From an uncultured Caulobacterales bacterium (GTDB taxonomy: Bacteria; Pseudomonadota; Alphaproteobacteria; Caulobacterales; Caulobacteraceae), in the NCBI GenBank assembly GCA_903840435.1, contig CAIMFV010000023.1, positions 62,001 through 126,000 on the forward strand: 64,000 nt of DNA, given 5' to 3'. The notes below the pieces were generated by a model. The model did no database searches. It worked only from the letters and a program-made list of their open reading frames with translations, and was not told the origin of the DNA. Below are positions 54,817-63,953 of this stretch, piece after piece. Every line of letters starts with the position of its first letter. Within the stretch, counting starts at the first letter, position 1. The translations under genes and the position numbers were made by a program.

Positions 54817-55110
54817 ATGGGTGTACAAATTATCGTGGAAATCGAATTCGATCTCTCCAAGGATTCGGCAAATATCGCTAAGCATGGCGTGTCCCTGCAA
54901 GTTGCTGAACAGTTCGAGTGGGACACAGCATGGGAGCGAGAGGATGATCGTTTTGATTATGGAGAGGTTCGGTTTGTCGCGATTGGGCTGATCGGTGATC
55001 GCGTCTATGCGCTGGTCTTCGCCGAAGGCTCCCATGACGATGCGGTTCGCGCCATCAGCCTGCGCCTCGCAGAAAAACACGAAGTGAGATTTTATTATGG
55101 CCAAATTTGA
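54817..55110 (+). CDS. brnT: BrnT family toxin
   Basis: A RelE-like ribonuclease toxin of the BrnTA type II system. The 97-residue product has EIEFDLSKDSANIAKHGVSL, then the strand pair YGEVRFVAIGLIGDRVYALV and RAISLRLAEKHEVRFYYGQI, matching BrnT order. The start is uncertain: ATG 54817 or GTG 54835, which gives the usual family start; neither has a good ribosome-binding site. It overlaps the antitoxin gene by 14 bases. Toxin-first order as in mqsRA. Confidence 0.9.
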   Translation: MGVQIIVEIEFDLSKDSANIAKHGVSLQVAEQFEWDTAWEREDDRFDYGEVRFVAIGLIGDRVYALVFAEGSHDDAVRAISLRLAEKHEVRFYYGQI

Positions 55111-55327
55111 CTCTGAAATCGACGATGACAACCCGCCGATGGATGCAGCCTTCATGGCGGGAATGAAGCCGTCTCGGCGCGGACGGCCGAAATTGGCGAC
55201 GCCCAAGGTGGAGGTGAAAATTCGCCTTGATGCGAAGACGGTAGAGCACCTGAGAAATAGCGGTCCCGGATGGCAAACGCGCGTCAATGCCTTGCTCGGC
55301 GCATGGGTGGCGACCGGCCAAATCTAG
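55097..55327 (+). CDS. brnA: BrnA family antitoxin
   Basis: A 76-residue ribbon-helix-helix antitoxin that binds BrnT and represses the operon. An acidic N-terminus (MAKFDSEIDDDNPPMDAAFM), RRGRPKLATPKVEVKIRLDA and the RHH part KTVEHLRNSGPGWQTRVNAL-LGAWVATGQI match the family. No palindromic operator was identified with confidence in the 78 bases before brnT. Confidence 0.9.
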   Translation: MAKFDSEIDDDNPPMDAAFMAGMKPSRRGRPKLATPKVEVKIRLDAKTVEHLRNSGPGWQTRVNALLGAWVATGQI

Positions 55328-55597
55328 CCGCCACCGCCTATTTTCCCGCCGGGGAAATCGCACAATGTCCGAAATTGGATTGGCGAGGACCTTTGAAATT
55401 TCCACAAGCTAGAGGCGCGCTCCTCTGGCTTAAATCAGGCGGGAAATCAGAACGAAAGACCGCTATAAGAAGAGTGGGCGCGTCAACTCCCCATGGTTGG
55501 AGCCCTTACTTGCGTTCATCGGGTGAGGCGTCCGAGTAATTTCGGGAATAAATTAGAATGCCAACGTAATCAAAAATGGGTGATTAGGGCGATGGCT

Positions 55598-55831
55598 ATG
55601 AAGAAAACGTTATATATTTCAAATTATTTTAAAGAAAACAGAGATATATTATGGCGCATTATTGCTCCCATTATTTTTGTCTGGGGTCTTGCGCTATTTT
55701 CAGTACATTCGCGAGATAAATATATGGCCGCTTTTGGAATTACTGGGGCCATAGTTTTGATTTTTAGTCTTGGCCTATCCTTTCGGTTGCTGGGCTCTAA
55801 GAAAAGAAGGCCCGGCGGCGGAGCAGGGTGA
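55598..55831 (+). CDS. small two-span membrane protein
   Basis: A 77-residue protein starting MKKTLYISNYFKENRDILWR, with spans IIAPIIFVWGLALFSV and YMAAFGITGAIVLIFSLGLS and a basic C-terminal tail ending RRPGGGAG. The start ATG 55598 has AGGG 8 bases upstream. Codons are AT-rich through the first two thirds, like the genes that follow at 55976-57406. Family unknown. Confidence 0.55.
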   Translation: MKKTLYISNYFKENRDILWRIIAPIIFVWGLALFSVHSRDKYMAAFGITGAIVLIFSLGLSFRLLGSKKRRPGGGAG

Positions 55832-55856
55832 CGGTCCACCTGATGGCGTCTCGCTC

Positions 55857-55913
55857 AAGATGACACGCAACCCACACAGGACGTGTCTCTAAAAATGCAT
55901 TGCTTCTGTTATT
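55857..55913. repeat. imperfect repeat, copy A
   Basis: About 57 bases beginning AAGATGACACGCAACCC. It resembles 56884-56940 (AAGATGGCTCGCAACCC ... CTCTA-GAAAATGC), with roughly two thirds identity and one gap. Each copy lies just past the stop codon of a minus-strand AT-rich gene (55976-56611 and 57005-57406). Confidence 0.45.
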
Positions 55914-55975
55914 CTTCCATTCGGGACTAAAGTGCTCTCAATCTTAAGCCCTGTACATGTCCTACCCACCTGGGT

Positions 55976-56611
55976 TCATGGCGAGCAAACGACTTGCTTT
56001 GGAATATGACCTTCATTTAAAATTTGAGGACCGACCAAGTTTTCACTCAGACGAGACTTCATATCAATTTGAGCCTGGTGCAAATTAAAATAGCGATGAA
56101 ATTTTATCGGGACATTCTTTAAAGGCCCAGGTTGATCCTTAAAATACGGCTTTTCCATTTCGCTCAAGTCTTCATTTGCGACGACTGTTGCCACAAATTG
56201 TCCCAAGTATACTGGCGAACCGCGTGGAGCGAAAAACTCAAAAGGTGCCTCGCTATCGGCTGATGTCTCTTGATATCGCCCATAAAAACCGGGTGGAGCC
56301 TGAAAAATGTAGTATTTTGGGTCCTTTGAATATCTAAGATCAACCCTAATGCGGTCAGAAATCAAACACGCAGGCCCAAATAAATCAGAAGACCCTTCCC
56401 GCAAGTGAGCAAATGACAAGTTTCCAACACCGTTGGGTGGGATATTTTCTGTATTTACGCTGAACACAATAAATGATGCGTCACGAGTTTTGATATATAA
56501 ATTATCACCCGTTAATTGCTTCACGCGATTTATGGGCTGACACGCCACCAGAAGGAGAAATAGGGCGTTTACACAAAATATTTTGGATAAAAGAGTGAGA
56601 ATTCGCAACAT
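55976..56611 (-). CDS. AT-rich lipoprotein, unknown
   Basis: A 211-residue lipoprotein. From ATG 56611 a signal peptide MLRILTLLSKIFCVNALFLL ends in the lipobox LLVAC. The mature part has DASFIVFSVNTENIPPNGVG, FYGRYQETSADSEAPFEFFA and KSRLSENLVGPQILNEGHIP. No family is recognised. Composition is AT-rich like the neighbours. The frame extends upstream to 56701 but that part is not signal-like. Possibly an envelope protein on a foreign patch. Confidence 0.6.
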   Translation of the reverse strand: MLRILTLLSKIFCVNALFLLLVACQPINRVKQLTGDNLYIKTRDASFIVFSVNTENIPPNGVGNLSFAHLREGSSDLFGPACLISDRIRVDLRYSKDPKYYIFQAPPGFYGRYQETSADSEAPFEFFAPRGSPVYLGQFVATVVANEDLSEMEKPYFKDQPGPLKNVPIKFHRYFNLHQAQIDMKSRLSENLVGPQILNEGHIPKQVVCSP

Positions 56612-57004
56612 ATACCCAATTGCGGAAGAACGATAAATCGCCCCCACAATTACGCTCCGCATCGTGGACTTATCAGAGACGTATTTTAAATTCCAGTGCA
56701 TCGATTACGTACGATTTAGGTGGGTGGACGGTTTGAGGTGAAATGCAGCGACGACCTCATTTCCCTATCCATCAAACGCTCCAGCCTGTGTGGCGCTAAG
56801 ACAATATTGGATTTATCTGAGCACAAATCTTGAGGGGTTTCCGTTCAAATCATGGTGACAGGGGATTAAAATGCGCTCCCCGAAAGATGGCTCGCAACCC
56901 GCGATTGATACCCCTCTAGAAAATGCTTTGTCGCCGTATTTGGTGCTTTACAGTTTTGCCTGAAGGTGGCCGTTCTGGCAGCTGTCGGGGGACTGGGCCG
57001 AGCG
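56612..57004. other. intergenic, no gene supported
   Basis: A 393-base gap with mixed composition between the lipoprotein start and the next minus-strand gene. It contains repeat copy B. Frames of 60 codons or more with ribosome-binding sites were not found. The promoter of the lipoprotein gene should be here. Confidence 0.5.
56884..56940. repeat. imperfect repeat, copy B
   Basis: Partner of the copy at 55857-55913; AAGATGGCTCGCAACCC at its left end matches AAGATGACACGCAACCC in 15 of 17 positions. The right half is less well conserved. It may mark a duplicated module boundary. Confidence 0.45.
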
Positions 57005-57406
57005 TTAATGAGGCTTGAGCATAATCTCTTCTGCGAGCTCAAGCTTCTCTACTATCCCATTAATTGTCTGCCTTTTTATTGAATTGATTGAATTGAGACG
57101 GAAATAATTTTGAGCCGTTCGCAATGCCAATATAGGCTTTGTTGACTTAGGTTCTAAAATAAATGTTGAAAAATCAATTTTAATTCTGGCATCAATATTT
57201 GATTTTGATCTCCTATACACCATTCCCTCTGCAAATGGGGCTGCAATAGCTGGATCCATAATAATAAAAATTATGCAAAGGCATAATATTTCCTGTATTT
57301 CGACGCCAAGTTTAAATTCATTAAAAACATCGCCGATGGAAAATAGAGACTGAAGATCGCTAAAGTCTATGCCACGAGTGGATTCGCAGGTGATGAAAAG
57401 GTCCAT
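57005..57406 (-). CDS. AT-rich hypothetical protein, possibly Imm44-like immunity protein
   Basis: A 133-residue protein (MDLFITCESTRGIDFSDLQS, FNEFKLGVEIQEILCLCIIF, then YRRSKSNIDARIKIDFSTFI and a C-terminal helix). The RxxKxxxDxRxxIDxxxF block resembles the Imm44 immunity family paired with polymorphic toxins, a likeness from memory and untested. No toxin gene is visible nearby. Composition is AT-rich. It is convergent with nothing and is followed by repeat copy B. Confidence 0.5.
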   Translation of the reverse strand: MDLFITCESTRGIDFSDLQSLFSIGDVFNEFKLGVEIQEILCLCIIFIIMDPAIAAPFAEGMVYRRSKSNIDARIKIDFSTFILEPKSTKPILALRTAQNYFRLNSINSIKRQTINGIVEKLELAEEIMLKPH

Positions 57407-57475
57407 GGCACCTCGGGCAATTGAGCTTAGATTATGATAACAGCCCGAAGCACCCCGCCCCCCGCCTGCGGTTGC

Positions 57476-58831
57476 CTATTCCGAAGCCACCGCGGTGCCG
57501 CGGCCGCGTTCGCGGCGGATGCTTTCGAGGGCGCCTTCGGCAATGGTGCGTTCGGCGCGTTCGCGCTCCAGGCCGGCCTCGACGCTGGCCAGACGCTCTT
57601 CCAAGGTGCTGCGGCGCTGGGCGGTTTCGGCCTGGGCGCTTTCCAACCGGTCGCGCAATTCCGCTGCCCGGTTCTCGGCCCGCTTGAGGGCGATTTCGTT
57701 GGCGTGCAGTTGCTTGGACAGTTGGTCGCTGCGCTCGACGGCGGCAGTGCGGGCCGATTCGACGGTCGCCAAGCGCACCCGAATGACGCCCAATTCTTCT
57801 TCCAGCGACTTGTTGCGGTCGTCGGCGCGGCTCTGATCGACCTGCAATTCGTTCAGCCGCCGCTCGGCGCCGCGCAGTTGGGCTTGGGTCTCGTTCAAGC
57901 GGCCTGACATTTCGGTGTTCAGGCTTTCAAGCTTGGCGGTCTGGCCAAGATAGGATTCCGCCTTGCCATGGGCGACGGTCAGTTCGATCCGCGTCGCTTC
58001 CAGACGGGCCTCGACCGCCCGCACGGCGCGCAAGCTTTCCTCTTGCGACGAAGCCAGCGAGGCTTCGAGACCACGGACCCGGGCGCGCTCGCCGCCCAGC
58101 AGGCTTTCCAGCTCGCTGACCTGACGGCTCATGCGGGTCATTTCGACGCCCGCCTGATCGAGCTGCTTGCGCATCACGGTCAATTCTTCTTGCGCCAACA
58201 GGGCCTGCTGACGGCTGGCGGCGGTGGCCGTATCGGCCTCGCGGCGCCGCTGTTCGCTGACCGCCACCTGTTCGCGTAGGCCGCTGACATCTTCGGTCAG
58301 GCGCGCCACACTCTCCAGCGCACCCTTTAAGGCATCATCGAGTTGTTCACATTTGGCCAGGGCTTGCGACAGGTCGCCGCGCAGCACCTGTTCCTCGGCC
58401 ACTGCGAGCTCAAGCTTGCGGCGCTCGGCATCGGCGCGGGAATTGGCTTCAAACAGGGCCGAGTCGGAATTGGCCAAACGCGCCAGGGCGTCGCGATGCT
58501 CAAGGTCTAGCTGTTCATAGCGCGCGCGGTACTGTTCAAGCGACGCGCGCAGGGCCAACAACTCCCCATGCTCGGCGCGGCGTTCGCGGAATTCGACTTC
58601 GACCGAAGCGCGGATCTGCTCAATGATCGATGCCATCGGCTGCAGGCGCTCGAACAGGTCCACCGCATCGTCGATCCGTTGGGTGACCCCTTCAAAGCGG
58701 GCGCCGATTTCGTGGCTGATCTCGTCAGTCAGCTCTTCGCGCGTGGCGACCGGTGGCGGGGGGGCGGATTTGGGCGCCGGCTTGGCGCCGCGATCACGTT
58801 GAGCGGCAATGCTGCGAGGAAGGAGCTTCAT
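57476..58831 (-). CDS. long coiled-coil protein, crescentin-like
   Basis: A 451-residue protein almost wholly coiled coil. A short basic N-terminus (MKLLPRSIAAQRDRGAKPAP) is followed by a Pro-rich linker and about 400 residues of heptad pattern rich in Arg, Glu, Leu and Gln (AEERRAEHGELLALR-like; RLTEDVSGLREQVAVSEQRR; ELESLLGGERARVRGLEASL). No membrane span or enzymatic domain is present. Caulobacter crescentin is a filament-forming coiled coil of similar size, beginning M-R-L-L and carrying a short basic head; the match is in architecture, not residue alignment. It may shape the cell with RodZ/MreB. A general structural coil is the alternative. Confidence 0.75.
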   Translation of the reverse strand: MKLLPRSIAAQRDRGAKPAPKSAPPPPVATREELTDEISHEIGARFEGVTQRIDDAVDLFERLQPMASIIEQIRASVEVEFRERRAEHGELLALRASLEQYRARYEQLDLEHRDALARLANSDSALFEANSRADAERRKLELAVAEEQVLRGDLSQALAKCEQLDDALKGALESVARLTEDVSGLREQVAVSEQRRREADTATAASRQQALLAQEELTVMRKQLDQAGVEMTRMSRQVSELESLLGGERARVRGLEASLASSQEESLRAVRAVEARLEATRIELTVAHGKAESYLGQTAKLESLNTEMSGRLNETQAQLRGAERRLNELQVDQSRADDRNKSLEEELGVIRVRLATVESARTAAVERSDQLSKQLHANEIALKRAENRAAELRDRLESAQAETAQRRSTLEERLASVEAGLERERAERTIAEGALESIRRERGRGTAVASE

Positions 58832-58887
58832 CCGTCTGATCCTGATTCGGGGCGTGGACAGGTCGCCCGTAACCAAGACGTTAACGC

Positions 58888-58910
58888 GAGGTACAAATAT
58901 TTGAAACCTC
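58888..58910. promoter_or_regulatory. palindromic site upstream of the coiled-coil gene
   Basis: GAGGT-A-CAAATATTTG-AA-ACCTC reads as an inverted repeat with a perfect inner palindrome CAAATATTTG. It lies 57 bases upstream of ATG 58831, where an operator would be expected. The regulator is unknown. Confidence 0.4.
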
Positions 58911-58999
58911 GTCAGAGTCGAATCTGCGCGAATATTCCACAATTTTTACGTGGACAGTCCCAAACCGGGGATAAGCCGCCAATTCCGCCGAAAAAGAGC

Positions 59000-60169
59000 T
59001 CATGCCGCAAAACTAGCCACCGCCGCGATCACCGCATCCTGATCGGCTTCGGTTAGGTAAGGGTGCATGGGCAGGCTGATGACATCCAAGGCCGCAGCAT
59101 CAGTGGCGGGCAAGCTGCCGCTGGCGACGACCGCAGGGTTGGGGGCCAAGAAGGCCGGTTGGCGATGCAAGGGCAGGGGATAATAGACCGCTGTCGGCAC
59201 GCCCTTGGCTTTCAAATGGGCCGCCAGCCCATCGCGATTTGGGTGTTCAATCGTATATTGGGCCCAGGTGGAAATACCGCCCGCGATCACGGCGGGCACG
59301 CGGCTGACATAGGGCGCAAGCTTGGCATTATAGCGGGCGGCAATGCTGTTTCGGGCCTCGATCTCGTCAGCAAAAATCTCGAGCTTGGCCCTCAAAACCG
59401 CCGCCTGGACCGTATCGAGGCGCGAATTGAGGCCGACCCGCATATTCAGATATTTGGCTTCATGTTCAAACACATGGGCCTTTAGGTCCGCCGCCGTGGC
59501 CTTGCCGTGCACCCGGTAGGAGTCCATGGCCTCGGCCAAATCGTCGTCTTGACACAGGACCGCGCCGCCATCGCCATAACATCCTAGGGGTTTGGCGGGA
59601 TAGAAGCTGGTTGTGGTCACATCGGCCCAGTGCAGCGGTTGCAGACCTTGCAGGGTACAGCCAAAGCCTTGGGCTGAATCGGCGATCAGCTTTAAGCCGT
59701 GGACAACGCAAATGGCTTTGATCGCCGGATAGTCGACGGGCTGGCCGAATAGATCCACCGCAATCACCGCTCTTGGCTTTAACTGGCCGTGGGCCAAAAC
59801 CTGGTCAATGGCGGCTTGCAGCGAAGCGGGGTCGAGCGCGTAGGTCTCCCGATCAATATCGACAAAGACCGGCGTCGCGCCGCTCCACGCGATCACCTCA
59901 GCCGTCGAGGCAAAGGTGAAGGATGGGCAAAACACCGCATCGCCCGGCCCGATCTCCCACGCCATGAGCGGCAGATAGAGGGCGTCGGTGCCATTGGCGC
60001 AGGAGAGCGCGTGCTTGGCTTGGCCAAACGCCGCCAATTCGGCCTCGAAAGCCCGAACATCTGGACCCATGATGAAGGCGCCGGAATCGAGCACAGCAAG
60101 AATGGCGGTGTCGACCTTGGGGCCAAGTCTGCGACGTTGGGCGGCGAGGTCGATGAAGGCAATGGCCAT
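59000..60169 (-). CDS. DegT/DnrJ/EryC1/StrS aminotransferase
   Basis: A 389-residue PLP enzyme that aminates nucleotide-linked keto sugars. The start (FIDLAAQRRRLGPKVDTAIL), LSCANGTDALYLPLMAWEIG, and the PLP-lysine region VTTTSFYPAKPLGCYGDGGA (Lys in PAK) are diagnostic. SMALVYRVHGK-like acceptor loop is visible in DSYRVHGKATAADLK. GGGAATTTCTC precedes the start. No other sugar-nucleotide genes adjoin it, so its product sugar is unknown. Confidence 0.9.
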   Translation of the reverse strand: MAIAFIDLAAQRRRLGPKVDTAILAVLDSGAFIMGPDVRAFEAELAAFGQAKHALSCANGTDALYLPLMAWEIGPGDAVFCPSFTFASTAEVIAWSGATPVFVDIDRETYALDPASLQAAIDQVLAHGQLKPRAVIAVDLFGQPVDYPAIKAICVVHGLKLIADSAQGFGCTLQGLQPLHWADVTTTSFYPAKPLGCYGDGGAVLCQDDDLAEAMDSYRVHGKATAADLKAHVFEHEAKYLNMRVGLNSRLDTVQAAVLRAKLEIFADEIEARNSIAARYNAKLAPYVSRVPAVIAGGISTWAQYTIEHPNRDGLAAHLKAKGVPTAVYYPLPLHRQPAFLAPNPAVVASGSLPATDAAALDVISLPMHPYLTEADQDAVIAAVASFAA

Positions 60170-60275
60170 GAGAAATTCCCGGCGACGGCGAAATTGTGCG
60201 AGACGGCCTGTAGCACTTTCACGACAAGGTGGGCGTCACACTCGGTTTCGCTTCATTTCAGCCTTGCCCGTGCGC

Positions 60276-61076
60276 TCACCAACCCTGTTCATTGGGGGGA
60301 CGCACCCCGTGATAGAGCGGCCCATGGCCCTGGCCAAAACCGGGGGCCGCGCGCAAGGCTGCGTCAAGATAGCGCCGCGCCCGTGCCACCGCATCGGTTA
60401 GGTCTTGGCCCTGCGCCAAACCGGCGGCGATGGCGGAGGCCAGCGTGCAGCCTGTGCCATGGGTGTGGCGCGTAGCGACGCGTCGACCTTCAAAGCGGGT
60501 CTCGCCCGCCTGCGTCATCAAGAGATCGACAAGCGCCTCGCCGGGCAAATGGCCGCCCTTCATCAGAACGGCTTGTGCGCCTAGCCGAAGCAGGGCCTCG
60601 CCCGCCCGGCGTTGGTCGTCCAAGGTCTCGATGGCCAGACCGGTGAGCACGCTCGCCTCTGGCGCATTGGGCGTCAGAAGGGCGGCCTTTGGAATGAGCA
60701 GCTCGCGGACCGAGGCGATGGCTGAGGGGTCGAGCAGCGGCGCACCGCCCTTGGCCACCATGACCGGATCGATCACGGCGGGCAGGTGGCTGTCGCTGAT
60801 GATCTCAGCGCACAGTTCCGCCGTCGCCACATCGCCTAACATGCCTGTCTTGATGATGTCGGCACCAAGGTCGTCGAGCACGGCGCGGGCCTGGGCGGCG
60901 ATAAAGCCAAGCGGCACGGGATGGACGTCGAAGACGCCGAGACTGTTTTGCACCGTCAGCGCGGTTAGGGCGCAAAACCCATGGCCGCCAAGCTGGGTCA
61001 CGGCTTTTAAATCCGCCTGGACGCCCGCACCGCCGCCGCTATCCGAGCCTGCTAAAATCAGCACGCGCCCCTTCAT
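60276..61076 (-). CDS. thiD: hydroxymethylpyrimidine/phosphomethylpyrimidine kinase
   Basis: ThiD phosphorylates HMP twice in thiamine synthesis. The 266-residue protein has ILAGSDSGGGAGVQADLKAV, ALTALTVQNSLGVFDVHPVP and TGMLGDVATAELCAEI, typical of the ribokinase-fold ThiD. VLMKGGHLPGEALVDLLM and THGTGCTLASAIAAGLAQGQ complete the ATP and substrate site. The start overlaps folP by 4 bases, so the two are coupled. Confidence 0.95.
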   Translation of the reverse strand: MKGRVLILAGSDSGGGAGVQADLKAVTQLGGHGFCALTALTVQNSLGVFDVHPVPLGFIAAQARAVLDDLGADIIKTGMLGDVATAELCAEIISDSHLPAVIDPVMVAKGGAPLLDPSAIASVRELLIPKAALLTPNAPEASVLTGLAIETLDDQRRAGEALLRLGAQAVLMKGGHLPGEALVDLLMTQAGETRFEGRRVATRHTHGTGCTLASAIAAGLAQGQDLTDAVARARRYLDAALRAAPGFGQGHGPLYHGVRPPNEQGW

Positions 61077-61921
61077 TGCTCGCGCGCCTGTGCAATCGCG
61101 GCCCAGACCTGCAGCGCCTGGCGGGTTTCGGCCACATCATGCACCCGCACCATGGCAAAACCGGCTTCGGCGGCGGTAATGGCGGCGGCCAGCGAGCCGC
61201 CAAGCCGTTGGCGGGGTTCGGGGTCTGCCCCATCAATGGCGGCGATAAACCGCTTACGGCTGGCGCCAAGCAGGCAGGGGAAGCCAAGGCCTGTAAAGCG
61301 CGGCAGGGCGGCCAGAAGCGCCAAGTTGTGCGCCAGGGTCTTGCCAAATCCAAGGCCCGGGTCGAGCCAAATGGCCTCGCGCGCCACGCCTGCCGCCAGC
61401 GCCGCTTCGGCGCGCGCGGTGAGGAAGGCGGCAACCTCTGCCACCACATCCTCATAGTGGGGCTTGGCTTGCATGGTTTGCGGTGCGCCCTGCATGTGCA
61501 TGATGACCACGTCACAGCCAAGCTCTGCCGCCGTCGCCAGGGCGCCCACGCCACGCAGTCCGTTCACGTCATTCCACATACGCGCCCCCGCCGCCACAGC
61601 GGCACGCGCCACCTGCGGTTTCAGCGTATCAATCGAAATCGGCCGATCGGTCTCGCGCGCCAAGGCCGCGATCAGCGGACAAACCCTGGCAATCTCTTCC
61701 TCAGCGCTGACAGCCGACGCTCCCGGACGGGTGGACTCGCCGCCAATATCGAGCACATCGGCGCCCGCCTCGGCTAAGGCCAGGGCGTGCCGCAGCCCCG
61801 CTTCGACGCCAAACGCCTCGCCGCCATCAGAAAAACTGTCAGGCGTGACATTGACGACCCCCATGATGCGAGGTGGCGTCCGCACCCCCCTTGGCGGTGC
61901 GGGGAAATTTGTGCGCGTCAT
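61073..61921 (-). CDS. folP: dihydropteroate synthase
   Basis: FolP joins pterin and p-aminobenzoate in folate synthesis. The 282-residue protein has RIMGVVNVTPDSFSDGGEAF, DIGGESTRPGASAVSAEEEI, PISIDTLKPQVARAAVAAGA, MWNDVNGLRG and VIMHMQGAPQTMQ. The ATG 61921 is preferred since ftsH ends 7 bases earlier on the same strand; a longer start would overlap ftsH. ftsH-folP is a classic order. Confidence 0.95.
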   Translation of the reverse strand: MTRTNFPAPPRGVRTPPRIMGVVNVTPDSFSDGGEAFGVEAGLRHALALAEAGADVLDIGGESTRPGASAVSAEEEIARVCPLIAALARETDRPISIDTLKPQVARAAVAAGARMWNDVNGLRGVGALATAAELGCDVVIMHMQGAPQTMQAKPHYEDVVAEVAAFLTARAEAALAAGVAREAIWLDPGLGFGKTLAHNLALLAALPRFTGLGFPCLLGASRKRFIAAIDGADPEPRQRLGGSLAAAITAAEAGFAMVRVHDVAETRQALQVWAAIAQAREQ

Positions 61922-61928
61922 GGACCAA

Positions 61929-63851
61929 TCAGGCCGGTTCTGGCGCAGGCCCTCCCGCCAATCCGCCAAGCGACGGTGCAGGCGCTGGCGCCGGCGTGAT
62001 CGGCACGCTGACGCTAGGGGCTGGTGGGCTGCGGTCTTCCGGCTTATCGCGGACGGGCATAATGCCCTTCAAGACATTGGCGATTTCGTCACCGGACAGG
62101 GTTTCGAACTCGAGCAAGGCCTTGGCCAATCGCTCCAGATCTTCAGCCCGATCCGTCAGGACCTTTTTGGCCACGTCATAGCCCTCATGGACGAGCCGCT
62201 TGACCTCAGAATCGATCTTCCGCGCCGTCTCTTCAGAGATGTTCTGTTGCCGAGACACGCTCATGCCGAGGAACACCTCGTCCTGGTTATCACCATAGGC
62301 GACCAGCCCGAGCTCGTCGGAATAGCCCCAACGGGTCACCATCATCTTCGCCAAGCGGGTTGCCTGTTCGATATCAGACGAGGCGCCAGAGGTGATATTG
62401 TCCTTGCCGAAGACCAGCTCTTCAGCCACCCGCCCGCCCATCATGATGGCGAGACGCGAGGTCATTTGCTGGAACTTCATCGAGTAGCGGTCGCCTTCGG
62501 GCAATTGCATCACCATGCCCAGGGCCCGACCGCGCGGAATGATGGTTGCCTTGTGGACGGGGTCGGCATTGGGCACCGACATGGCGACAATGGCGTGGCC
62601 CCCCTCGTGATAGGCGGTCAGCCGCTTTTCTTCCTCATTCATGGCCATGGACTTGCGCTCAGCGCCCATCATGACCTTGTCCTTGGCGTCTTCAAAATCC
62701 GACATGGACACCATGCGGCGATTGCGTCGCGCCGCCATCAAAGCCGCTTCATTGACCAGATTGGCGAGGTCGGCGCCGGAAAAGCCCGGCGTGCCGCGCG
62801 CCAGTGTCCGCACATCAACATCGGCGGCCAAAGGCACATTGCGCATATGGACGCGCAGGATCTTTTCACGCCCGCCGACATCGGGGTTCGGCACGACGAT
62901 TTGCCTGTCGAAGCGACCGGGCCGGAGGAGCGCAGGATCGAGCACGTCTGGCCGGTTTGTCGCCGCCACCAGAATAATGCCCTCATTGGCCTCAAACCCG
63001 TCCATCTCGACGAGCAGTTGGTTCAAGGTCTGTTCGCGCTCATCATTGCCGCCGCCAAGGCCTGCACCGCGATGGCGACCGACCGCGTCAATTTCGTCGA
63101 TGAAGATGATGCAGGGCGCATTCTTTTTCGCCTGCTCAAACATATCCCGGACGCGGCTCGCGCCGACGCCGACAAACATCTCGACAAAGTCCGACCCAGA
63201 AATGGTGAAGAAGGGCACACCCGCTTCGCCCGCAATGGCGCGGGCCAGCAAGGTCTTACCCGTGCCCGGAGGACCGATCAGCAAGGCGCCTTTCGGAATC
63301 TTGCCACCCAGCCGCTGAAACTTGCCCGGGTCCTTCAAGAAATCGACGATCTCTTGCAGTTCTTCCTTGGCCTCATCGACGCCGGCCACATCTTCAAAGG
63401 TGACGCGGTTCTTGTTCTCGGTCAGGAGCCTTGCCTTGGACTTGCCAAAGCCCATGGCGCCTTTGCCCGCGCCTTGCATCTGGCGGAAGAAAATTACCCA
63501 GAAACCGACCAGCAACAGGATCGGCACAATCTGGGTCAGGGCTGTGACCCAGATGCTCGATTGTCCGGACTGCACGACAATATTGACCTTGTGGGCTTCC
63601 AGGTTGCGCTCCAGCTCGTTCTGGTTCGACAGGGTCGTGGCGACGAACTGATGGTTTTGACCGTCAATCGCGGTCGCGGTTTCGCCGTGCAGAATGATCT
63701 TCCTGATCTCGTCCTGGTCAATTTTCTGCATCAATTGCGAATAGCTGATATCGGTCGAGGCGACGGGCTTGCTGACCGGGTTCACCGCCGCATAGAGCGC
63801 GCCTAAGATCAAGATGATGATCCCCCAGATCACCAGGTTTCTAACGCTCAT
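61929..63851 (-). CDS. ftsH: ATP-dependent zinc metalloprotease FtsH
   Basis: FtsH is the membrane AAA+ protease that degrades misfolded membrane proteins and LpxC. The 640-residue protein has two N-terminal spans ([40 protein letters not shown]). The AAA domain follows with [33 protein letters not shown] and [20 protein letters not shown]. The zinc site is [20 protein letters not shown] upstream supports ATG 63851; ATG 63869 is an alternative. The Pro/Ala-rich tail is normal for the group. Confidence 0.97.
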   Translation of the reverse strand: MSVRNLVIWGIIILILGALYAAVNPVSKPVASTDISYSQLMQKIDQDEIRKIILHGETATAIDGQNHQFVATTLSNQNELERNLEAHKVNIVVQSGQSSIWVTALTQIVPILLLVGFWVIFFRQMQGAGKGAMGFGKSKARLLTENKNRVTFEDVAGVDEAKEELQEIVDFLKDPGKFQRLGGKIPKGALLIGPPGTGKTLLARAIAGEAGVPFFTISGSDFVEMFVGVGASRVRDMFEQAKKNAPCIIFIDEIDAVGRHRGAGLGGGNDEREQTLNQLLVEMDGFEANEGIILVAATNRPDVLDPALLRPGRFDRQIVVPNPDVGGREKILRVHMRNVPLAADVDVRTLARGTPGFSGADLANLVNEAALMAARRNRRMVSMSDFEDAKDKVMMGAERKSMAMNEEEKRLTAYHEGGHAIVAMSVPNADPVHKATIIPRGRALGMVMQLPEGDRYSMKFQQMTSRLAIMMGGRVAEELVFGKDNITSGASSDIEQATRLAKMMVTRWGYSDELGLVAYGDNQDEVFLGMSVSRQQNISEETARKIDSEVKRLVHEGYDVAKKVLTDRAEDLERLAKALLEFETLSGDEIANVLKGIMPVRDKPEDRSPPAPSVSVPITPAPAPAPSLGGLAGGPAPEPA

Positions 63852-63923
63852 TTTCACGCCTTTATTCATCCCGTTTGCGGCGGACCCGACCAAAGGACCC
63901 TGGGTTGCTCGTCATTCGGCTCA

Positions 63924-63953
63924 GATATAGGGCGACGAGGTCTGGAGCGCCAA
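63924..63953 (-). promoter_or_regulatory. possible promoter of ftsH
   Basis: On the minus strand, TTGGCG (63948-63953) and TATATC (63924-63929) with an 18-base spacer lie about 75 bases before ATG 63851. Weak -35 match; the real start site is unproven. Confidence 0.3.
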
